A stretch of 64,000 nt of DNA from M0108 sp937862735 (GTDB lineage Bacteria > Pseudomonadota > Gammaproteobacteria > Chromatiales > Chromatiaceae). The stretch is from contig CALMDH010000190.1 of NCBI GenBank assembly GCA_937862735.1, positions 41,914 to 105,913 on the forward strand. Reading direction: 5' to 3'. The notes under the pieces are model-generated. The model saw nothing but the letters and a program-made list of their open reading frames with translations. It searched no databases and had not been told where the DNA came from. The translations under genes were made by a program, and so were the position numbers. Below are positions 55,057 to 64,000 of the stretch, in pieces (position 1 is the stretch's first letter; each line of letters starts with the position of its first letter).

Positions 55057-58000
55057 TTACCGCTCCAGCACTGCCAGGGCGGCCTGGAAATCCAGACGTT
55101 CCATGGCCGCATCCAGGAGATTGAAATCTTCCCCCGACAGGGTGCCGCGCAGACTAGGGGCAAGCTGCCGGTAGTTCGTCAGGGCCGTCATGCGCCGGCC
55201 AGCCAGTTGCGCCTTCAGCTCGGTCAGCGCGGTGGCATCGAGCGTCGGCACCCCCTGGCTGTCCTCCGCCGCCTCCCGTTCCGCCCTGGCCCGGGCGGCG
55301 GCCTCCAGATGGGGTGTCGCCGCCTTGGCCAGCACCGCCAGTTGATCGGCTAGCTCGGCAAGCAGGGGCTCCACATCATCCCGTTCCGCGGCCTTAAGCG
55401 TCGTCTCGGCCGCCTTGGCCAGGCGGAAGAGCGCCAGGGCCCCAAGCTGGCCGGCGCTGCCGGCCAGCTTGTGCAGGCGCCTGGCCAGGGCCTCCCGGGC
55501 AGCGGCCATCGCGGGCGGCGGGGGCGCCTGGCACAGGTCACCAAATTCCTCCAGGAAGCGGCGCAGGCTCTGGGTGAACAGGTCAAGGTCGCCGCTTAGG
55601 CGCGCCTTGGCATCCTCGGCATCAATACCCGGGATCTCGGGCCAGGCTGGAAGAGCGGCGCTTGGCCGTTGGTTTCCCTGGGTGGACCCGGCGACTGCCA
55701 CGGCGCGCAGGCGTCCCGGCGGCAGGGGCTGGCCGCGGCGCTGGCGAATCTGCCGGCGGATGAGGCGCAGCAGTTGCGCCGGCTCGAAGGGCTTGGTGAG
55801 GTACTCGTCCATGCCGGCCTGCAGGGAGAAGTCACGCTCGCTCTGGGTGGCGCCCGCGGTCAGGGCGATGACGGGTAATTCCTGGAGGGCAGGGTCCTGG
55901 CGCATCAGCGTCACGGCGGTGTTGCCGTCCATGACGGGCATCTGCACGTCCATGAGCACCAGGTCCACGGCGTGCCCGGGGGCGCGCAGCCAGTCCAGGG
56001 CCTGCTGGCCATCGCCGCAAGCCTGCACCTCCGCCCCCTCGGCCTTGAGCAGCCGCTGGGCCACGTCACGGTTGGTGTCGCTGTCGTCCACCACCAGAAG
56101 GCGCAGGCCGTCGAGGCGCAGGTGTTCCGGGCCGGGCAGGGCGTCCGGGTCGTCACCGTCGTCACCGGTCTCCTGGAGGGTCCGCGCCCTGGCGATTTCC
56201 AGCCGGACCTCGACGCCGAAGGTGCTGCCTTCACCCGGGGTACTGCGCACATCCACGCCACCGCCCATGCGCTCGGCTAACTCCTTGACGATGGCCAGGC
56301 CAAGCCCGGTGCCCCCGAAGCAGCGCCGGTTGTCGTCCTGGAGCTGCTGAAAGCGCGTGAAGAGCCTGGCCTGATCGGCGGCCGAGATCCCGATGCCGGT
56401 GTCGCTGACCTCGAAGCGCAACCACTGGTGGGTGGGATCATCCCCGGGCAGGGCCTGGACGCTGAGCCGGACCTGGCCCCGTGGGGTGAACTTGAGAGCG
56501 TTGCCCACCAGATTGACCAGGATTTGGCGCAGGCGCGGCGGATCAGCCAGATAGTGCCGGGGTAGCCCGGCCGGCAGGGGAGCGACGACCAGGTCGAGGC
56601 CCTTTGGTGCGGCGATGACGGCCATGAGGCGGCGCACCTGGTCCAGGTTGGCGCAGAGGTCGAGGGGTTCGTGCGCCAGGTGGAACTCGCCCGCCTCGAT
56701 CTTGGCGATGTCGAGCACGTCATCGACCAGGGCCAGCAGGGCCTGGCCGGCCTGGTTGAGCTTGTGCACCTGCTCACGGTGCTCATCCTCCAGCGGCACC
56801 GTCTCCAGCAGATGGCCGTAGCCGAGCAGCGCATTGAGGGGCGTGCGCATCTCGTGGCTCATGTTGGCGAGGAACTGGCTCTTGGCGCGGTTGGCGGCCT
56901 CGGCTTCTTGCTTGGCCGCCTCCAGGGCTTGCTGCCGGGCGAAGAGATCGCTCAGGTCCAGGGCCTGCAAGAGCAGGTGAGGCTGGCCGGCCAGATAGAG
57001 CCGGGAATAATGCACGCTAAGCGCGAGCCGCGGGCTCCAGGTGCCGGGTCCCTCGAAGCTCTGTTGCCGTGGCTGGCCATCGTCCAGGGTAGCCCGCGCC
57101 CTGTCCAACAAACCGTAACGCTGCCAGCTTTCCAGTTGCCAGAGGTTGGTGCCTTTGACCTGCTCCCAGGTGGCGCCGACCATCCTCGCCATCGCCTCGT
57201 TGGTCTGCACGCAATCGCCGTTGGGCTTGAACAGGGCCATGCCGGTCACGGATTGGTCCAGGAGCTGCCGGGTGTGGAGCAGTTCCTCGCTAAGCGCCTC
57301 GGCCAGATGCTGCTTCAGGCGTTGGCGCCGGCCTTGGGCCGTGAGCCAGCCGCCCAGCGCCGCTATCAGCAGGATAGGGGCTATCCAGACGGCAGGGTTG
57401 GCGCTGTCGCTCAGCCTGGTTTGGCTGACCTCCACGCGTATCAGCAGGCTGCCGGGCTCATCCTTTTCGCTCCACGGGGCCTGGTTGTTTCTCGGCTTGA
57501 AGGGCAGCAGCGCCAACTCACAGACGGACCAGGCCGATGCCGGCTCGGCGGCGGGCGTGGCGAAGACCTGGTGCATCCGCACCCGGTCTCTGCCAAGCCA
57601 CAGCCGCCACTGGCGCGAGACCCTCAGGTCATCTTCACCCTGAAGGAGCAGGGACTGGGGGGTAAGCCGCGACGGCAGGCTGTCGGGAAACTTGAACAGG
57701 GTGATGCTCAGGCCGCGGAAGTCCCCCCCCTGCTCCTCCGGCTGGAAGATGGGGACCTGGTAAACCAGGCCCGTGCCACCCTGCACGAGATCGATGGGTC
57801 CGGCCCAGTGGGGTTGACGGCCCGCGATGAGGGCGAGCAGCGGCGGCTGCCGCTGTGGGTGGGCGAGCATGTCCAACCCCAGGGCCGCCTCGTTGCCGGC
57901 CAGGGGCTCGATGTAGCTGATGACCGCCTGAGGGGCCCATTGCAGGGTGACTCCCGGCCCCATGCCGTACAGCAGACCCTGGGCAATGGTCTTGAACTGC

Positions 58001-58347
58001 CCCTGACTGGGGTCCTCGGGGCCGAAGATGGGCACCATGGCATGCGCGGCATACTGGCCTTGCTCCAAGTGGTTCGCGACTTCAATGGCCAGGTCGCGGG
58101 CGATATCCCCTGCCCGTTGGGCGTCGGCGCGCATGGCGTACCAGGCCGACAGCGACCAGGCCAGCAGGCCGAGCAGCGCCAGGGCAAGGCCCGTGGCCCA
58201 ACCCCAGCGCGCGCTGCCGGCGTTCAGCGGATCGAGTGCGGACCGGGTGCGGGCGGCCCGCGCCGCTGAAAAACCGCGTCTGAGGTGGTGCATGGTGTGG
58301 CGCCGCGGCTCAGCCGTCAGGTCCAGGGGTGTCGGCCGACGCCTCAA
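55057..58347 (-). CDS. CHASE-domain hybrid histidine kinase (CHASE, PAS, HisKA, HATPase, REC, HPt)
   Basis: A 1096-residue membrane kinase. A helix (about residues 50-70) leads into an extracytoplasmic CHASE domain (GVTLQWAPQAVISYIEPLAG, PLLALIAGRQPHWAGPIDLV, GLVYQVPIF), then a second helix (about 315-335) and one PAS domain (MALFKPNGDCVQTNEAMARM). His498 is in MSHEMRTPL; NLVGNALKF, DTGIGI and FGGTGLGLAIVKELAERMGG follow. Receiver Asp800 is in LMDVQMPVMDG and HPt His959 in RLHKLAGSAGQLG. The shared terminal helical module closes the protein (LTELKAQLAGRRMTALTNYR ... DFQAALAVLER). The start is TTG at 58345-58347 overlapping the REC gene stop, or ATG at 58291-58293. Confidence 0.92.
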   Translation of the reverse strand: MRRRPTPLDLTAEPRRHTMHHLRRGFSAARAARTRSALDPLNAGSARWGWATGLALALLGLLAWSLSAWYAMRADAQRAGDIARDLAIEVANHLEQGQYAAHAMVPIFGPEDPSQGQFKTIAQGLLYGMGPGVTLQWAPQAVISYIEPLAGNEAALGLDMLAHPQRQPPLLALIAGRQPHWAGPIDLVQGGTGLVYQVPIFQPEEQGGDFRGLSITLFKFPDSLPSRLTPQSLLLQGEDDLRVSRQWRLWLGRDRVRMHQVFATPAAEPASAWSVCELALLPFKPRNNQAPWSEKDEPGSLLIRVEVSQTRLSDSANPAVWIAPILLIAALGGWLTAQGRRQRLKQHLAEALSEELLHTRQLLDQSVTGMALFKPNGDCVQTNEAMARMVGATWEQVKGTNLWQLESWQRYGLLDRARATLDDGQPRQQSFEGPGTWSPRLALSVHYSRLYLAGQPHLLLQALDLSDLFARQQALEAAKQEAEAANRAKSQFLANMSHEMRTPLNALLGYGHLLETVPLEDEHREQVHKLNQAGQALLALVDDVLDIAKIEAGEFHLAHEPLDLCANLDQVRRLMAVIAAPKGLDLVVAPLPAGLPRHYLADPPRLRQILVNLVGNALKFTPRGQVRLSVQALPGDDPTHQWLRFEVSDTGIGISAADQARLFTRFQQLQDDNRRCFGGTGLGLAIVKELAERMGGGVDVRSTPGEGSTFGVEVRLEIARARTLQETGDDGDDPDALPGPEHLRLDGLRLLVVDDSDTNRDVAQRLLKAEGAEVQACGDGQQALDWLRAPGHAVDLVLMDVQMPVMDGNTAVTLMRQDPALQELPVIALTAGATQSERDFSLQAGMDEYLTKPFEPAQLLRLIRRQIRQRRGQPLPPGRLRAVAVAGSTQGNQRPSAALPAWPEIPGIDAEDAKARLSGDLDLFTQSLRRFLEEFGDLCQAPPPPAMAAAREALARRLHKLAGSAGQLGALALFRLAKAAETTLKAAERDDVEPLLAELADQLAVLAKAATPHLEAAARARAEREAAEDSQGVPTLDATALTELKAQLAGRRMTALTNYRQLAPSLRGTLSGEDFNLLDAAMERLDFQAALAVLER

Positions 58348-58724
58348 AGCGCATCGGCTGGGGTTCCATTCAGGGCCGCCGCCACTCGGGCCAGCAGTTC
58401 TTCCCGTTCGCAGGGCTTGGGAATGAACGCCAGCGCGCCGGCCCGCAGGACGTCATTCTTCGTGGCCTCGGTGGCATCCGCGCTAATCATGATGACCGGA
58501 ATCGCCGCCGTGGCCGGCAGCCGCCGCAAGGCCTGGATGACCGCATAACCATTCATCTCCGGCATCTGGATATCCAGCAAAATGAGGTCGGGGAACTCCT
58601 GTTCGGCGCAGCGCAAGGCATCCTCACCGGAGGTCGCCACCAGCACATCATAGTCATCCATCAGGATGTGGCCGATGGCCAGGACGATGCTAGGCATGTC
58701 ATCGACGATCAGGATTTTGTGCAT
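58344..58724 (-). CDS. Single-domain response regulator (REC)
   Basis: A 126-residue CheY-like protein: HKILIVDDMPSIVLAIGHIL with the acidic pair, phospho-acceptor Asp in LILLDIQMPEMNG, Ser/Ala switch region IMISADATEATK and Lys in FIPKPCEREELL. With no output domain it would act as a phosphate shuttle or by protein contact. It lies between two hybrid kinase genes on the same strand; its stop overlaps the TTG of the CHASE kinase, so translation is probably coupled. Confidence 0.92.
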   Translation of the reverse strand: MHKILIVDDMPSIVLAIGHILMDDYDVLVATSGEDALRCAEQEFPDLILLDIQMPEMNGYAVIQALRRLPATAAIPVIMISADATEATKNDVLRAGALAFIPKPCEREELLARVAAALNGTPADAL

Positions 58725-58754
58725 GGGCGTTCCGGGAAAGCACGGAGGGCATGA

Positions 58755-59216
58755 TCATTGCAAATTCTCCTGCAACTGGGCCAGGGTGGCCAGGGCCTGG
58801 CGGAAGTCGAAGGCGTTAACCTGCGCCACCAGGGTGTCGCAGAGGGCGGCGGCCGGGTGCCCACCCAAAGACTCGCGCAGCGGCTGCAACCGCGCGGTCG
58901 TTACCAGCCGCTGGCCGCGCAGCAAGGGTTCCAGTACGGCCAACTCGGCGCGCGCGGCTACCAGGTCAACGATAATGCTGGCGTTAGCCGCCGCCGGGGG
59001 CGGAGCGGGGAGCGCCGCCTGCAAGGCGGCTTGGGCGGCTTGCACCGCGTCCAGGCAGTCCGCGAGCTGCGCTTCCACCCGCTCAGGTGCGGCTCCCTCC
59101 TTCAGCGCCATTTCCAGCGCCGCGGCCGTCTCCCGCACCCGCGTCGCCCCGACATTGGCCGCCGTGCCCTTGAGGGTATGCGCCAGGCGCACCGCCTCCT
59201 TGGGCTCGGCCGCCAC
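58755..59216 (-). CDS. HPt and terminal helical module, out-of-frame 3' part of the upstream kinase
   Basis: A 153-codon frame with the HPt signature VRLAHTLKGTAANVGATRVR (His13 in this numbering) and the helical module shared with the other kinases (LAVLEPLLRGQRLVTTARLQ ... AFDFRQALATLAQLQENL). In the same frame further upstream the DNA reads EIAGFDLAATRQRLGDDPEL and LVTILRRFQQDLTDWPAQF, the normal start of such an HPt domain, although the kinase is read in another phase there. So this is the natural C-terminus of the 59227-61920 kinase, split off by a frameshift near 59383-59389. The internal ATG at 59216 could still allow separate synthesis. Confidence 0.75.
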   Translation of the reverse strand: MAAEPKEAVRLAHTLKGTAANVGATRVRETAAALEMALKEGAAPERVEAQLADCLDAVQAAQAALQAALPAPPPAAANASIIVDLVAARAELAVLEPLLRGQRLVTTARLQPLRESLGGHPAAALCDTLVAQVNAFDFRQALATLAQLQENLQ

Positions 59217-59226
59217 TTGGGCGCGG

Positions 59227-61920
<2,694 letters not shown>

Positions 61921-62044
61921 CTTGGTGTTGAGGGGCGGCGGGCGGGAGATTTTATCGATTGACAGCAGGGTAACGGCTATTCCAGCGCTCCGGGGCCTGA
62001 GAGAAAGCGAAATCGGTCATGAGTCAAGTCTACCTCCGCAAGCC

Positions 62045-62550
62045 TTACGCATTTGGTCGCAACTTCTCTGCCAGCCGTTGCAAGGTCTCCAGGGCCTGAC
62101 TGAAGTCGAAAGCCCGGATCTGTGCCATCAGCGGGTCGAGTTCCCTGGCAGCGGCATGGTCGCCGAGATGGTCGCGCAGACGCGTCAGCAGCGGCTCCCC
62201 CACCAGCCGGTGGCGGCGCAACAGGGGCTCCAGCTCGGTGAGGTCGGCGCGGGCGGCCGCGGGGTCCGCGACGCGCCTGGGCGGCGGTGGGTCCTCCACC
62301 TCCTTCTCGCTGGCCAGATGGTCTCTCAGCGCGGCGACGGCGCCGCCGACGGCAGTCAGACAGTCCGCGAGCCGGTCCGCGACCCTGCTGGCCCCGGCCG
62401 GGTCGGCCAGTGCCGCCTCCAGCGCCGCGGCGGCGGCCTGCACGCGCAGCGCCCCGACCGTGCTCGCGCTGCCCTTGAGCGTATGCGCCAGGCGCACCAG
62501 GATGCCCAGGTTGGCCTCGGCGCGCGCGGCGGCAAATTGGGCTGGCCACT
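62045..62550 (-). pseudogene. HPt and terminal module of a decayed hybrid kinase
   Basis: The frame reads WPAQFAAARAEANLGILVRL, AHTLKGSASTVGALRVQ and ends with LTELEPLLRRHRLVGEPLLT ... AFDFSQALETLQRLAEKL. This parallels the 58755-59216 segment closely, including WPAQF just before it. The HPt His is intact, but HisKA, HATPase and REC domains that should precede it are gone; the frame joins a foreign N-terminal stub at about 62545-62552, out of phase. An internal ATG (62495-62497) leaves a 150-codon frame that might be expressed as a free HPt protein. Confidence 0.75.
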
Positions 62551-62757
62551 GGCGGCCTCGGCGGCCTGCTTGGCGGCCTGGGCCTCGGCGGTACGCTTCT
62601 CTACCTTACGCTCCAGGTCAGTATTGAGGGCCTTGGCGGCAAGGTTCGGCCAGGGGCGATGCGCGGGGGGGAGGTGGGCGTCGATAACGCCGTAGAGGGT
62701 AAACAGGACCAGGATCTGCCCGGTCAGTGCGGCGATGTTGAAGAGCAGGTTTGGCAA
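62550..62757 (-). pseudogene. N-terminal membrane stub of a decayed hybrid kinase
   Basis: From TTG at 62755-62757: one hydrophobic helix (NIAALTGQILVLFTLYGVID) and a coiled coil (LNTDLERKVEKRTAEAQAAK, QAAEAAS) of the kind that directly precedes the S-x-F-L-A-N-M-S-H HisKA start. Instead of that, the DNA jumps to the HPt coding region with loss of phase. Together with 62045-62550 this marks an internal deletion of a kinase gene of roughly 2 kb. Confidence 0.7.
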
Positions 62758-62794
62758 GAGCGAGCAGTCCGGGGTGAGGGCCGCCCAGCGGAAG

Positions 62795-63754
62795 CTAGGG
62801 GTTGACGGCCGGCTCTACGCGGTTACGCCCGGCGGCCTTGGCCCGGTAGAGGTTTTGATCGGCGGCGCGTAAGAGTGCCTCGGGCTGGTCCTGGAGGGAC
62901 GGAATCAGGGTCTCGCAGCCCAGGCTCACGGTGAGCCTCGGCCCTTGGCCATCCATGGCGGTGGGGTGGGCGTAGGCCTTCTCGACCGCGACGCGGATGG
63001 CCTCGGCCAGTTTCTGGGCGCCCTCGGCAGGGGTCTCCGGCAATAGCAAGGCGAACTCCTCTCCGCCATAACGCGCCAGTAGGTCGCCTGGGCGCTTAAG
63101 CTCCGAGGCGGCCCATTGGGCGATACCGCGCAGGCAGTCATCGCCCACTTGATGACCGAAGCGGTCGTTGATGGCCTTGAAGTGATCGGCGTCGATCATG
63201 ATCAGCGACAGAGGGGTCTGATTGCGCTGGGCGCGGCGCCATTCCTTGTCCAGATGCTGGTCAAAGGAACGCCGGTTGGCGACGCCGGTGAGACCGTCGC
63301 ATTGGGCAAGCTGGGCGAGCAGATCGCTCTTGCGCTTGAGGGCGATGTGGGTGCGTACCCGCGCGCGCAGCACCGCGGCGGAGTAAGGCTTGGTGACGAA
63401 GTCCACGGCACCGGCTTCCAGCCCGGCGGCCTCCAGCACCGGGTCCTGATTGGCGGTGACAAAGATCACCGGGATATCGGCGCTGGCCGGCTCGGCCTTG
63501 AGCCGGCGGCAGACCTCCAGACCGTCGATATCCGGCAGGTGGTGGTCGAGCAGGATCAGCTCCGGCCCCGCGGTGACCAGGTCCAGGGCGTCTTGGCCAC
63601 GGGTAGCGACGATGAGGTTATAGTCGGCATCCAGGAGATTGGCAGCCAGGTGCAGGCAGGTGGGGTCATCATCCACCAGTAGCAGGCACGGCTGGTCCGG
63701 GGTGTCCAACGCCAGGGGGTAGGAAAAGGCGGGGCTGAGAGTGTCGAGGTTCAT
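62795..63754 (-). CDS. Response regulator diguanylate cyclase (REC-GGDEF)
   Basis: A 319-residue PleD/WspR-like output protein. Receiver: LLLVDDDPTCLHLAANLL, phospho-acceptor Asp in LILLDHHLPDIDG, FVTANQ, and Lys in VTKPYSAAV. GGDEF domain: intact GGEEF with the RxxD inhibitory site (RPGD-LLARY-GGEEF) and the start CDGLTGVANRRSFDQHL. It is the same type as the 54056-55009 protein and heads a minus-strand series (decayed kinase, frameshifted kinase, REC, CHASE kinase). The decayed kinase just downstream was probably its own partner; it may now depend on the remaining kinases. The 246 bp upstream to the window end hold no gene that I can see. Confidence 0.93.
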   Translation of the reverse strand: MNLDTLSPAFSYPLALDTPDQPCLLLVDDDPTCLHLAANLLDADYNLIVATRGQDALDLVTAGPELILLDHHLPDIDGLEVCRRLKAEPASADIPVIFVTANQDPVLEAAGLEAGAVDFVTKPYSAAVLRARVRTHIALKRKSDLLAQLAQCDGLTGVANRRSFDQHLDKEWRRAQRNQTPLSLIMIDADHFKAINDRFGHQVGDDCLRGIAQWAASELKRPGDLLARYGGEEFALLLPETPAEGAQKLAEAIRVAVEKAYAHPTAMDGQGPRLTVSLGCETLIPSLQDQPEALLRAADQNLYRAKAAGRNRVEPAVNP

Positions 63755-64000
63755 GAATGCGGATTCTCTTGCGTCTACCGCCCTGGACTTCAGGCGTTGA
63801 TCTTGGGTTATCGTCGTCCTCTATACAGCTATTACTACCCTCTGCTACTGCTGTTACTGCGCGATCTAGCGGCTAACCGTGCCGAACAAGCAGGTAAGCT
63901 GCGCGAAAATTTCGCAGACCGTCATGTAGTGGCAATATAACCATAATGGTAACTACTCGCCCGGATCGCAGGCTTTTCGCTAATGGCGGGCAACCGGTAG

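Overview
The window is GC-rich chromosomal DNA from a gammaproteobacterium. The gene content fits a purple sulfur bacterium of the Chromatiaceae or a close relative: the second-type EF-G, an iron-sulfur bacterial photolyase, KaiB/KaiC homologues, DUF4351 and AAA-ATPase-like/PD-(D/E)XK accessory proteins, many c-di-GMP and hybrid-kinase genes, and several toxin-antitoxin loci. The taxonomic call is inference, because no rRNA or tRNA gene was seen.

Left part (1-31 kb), metabolic and envelope genes. It opens with the 5' part of an EF-G paralogue, a NamZ-type exo-muramidase, a CDGSH iron-sulfur protein, the NAD salvage pair pncB/pncA, an FeS-type photolyase and a TRIC-family membrane protein. Next come a DUF4351 protein, an anchored alpha/beta hydrolase, an M48 lipoprotein peptidase, a ribbon-helix-helix antitoxin, a flavin amine oxidase translationally coupled to a cytochrome c, an M48/HtpX-like protease with LemA, the prlF-yhaV toxin-antitoxin pair and an exported MsrB-MsrA fusion. 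Then follow a lipoprotein sulfatase with a dockerin-like tail, an eight-haem cytochrome with HEAT/TPR-like repeats, a nucleotide pyrophosphatase-like enzyme, a PHB-depolymerase-like lipoprotein, a Mut7-C protein with a hexanucleotide microsatellite, an AAA-like/PD-(D/E)XK protein and a glycerophosphodiesterase. Five degenerate copies of one 60-75 bp repeat are scattered here, two of them touching coding sequence.

Middle part (31-42 kb). A tightly packed + strand run encodes an MscS channel, a lipoprotein, a Cache-PAS-GAF-GGDEF diguanylate cyclase, a double-domain KaiC and a KaiB. A PAS-GGDEF-EAL protein faces it, and its 3' end overlaps kaiB. kaiA was not found.

Right part (42-64 kb). This is a dense phosphorelay and c-di-GMP island: four hybrid histidine kinases with REC and HPt domains (one frameshifted at a C7 tract), two REC-GGDEF proteins, one PAS-PAS-GGDEF protein and one single REC. 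It also holds at least four decayed copies of such genes: a GGDEF-EAL piece, an EAL C-terminus, a kinase/cyclase chimera left by a deletion, and an internally deleted kinase. A ParE-type toxin-antitoxin pair, an MNT gene with a truncated HEPN partner and a glycine-zipper lipoprotein lie among them. All the kinases carry the same short helical module after the HPt domain, for which I know no name. The picture is local duplication and decay of signalling genes next to a Kai-like module.
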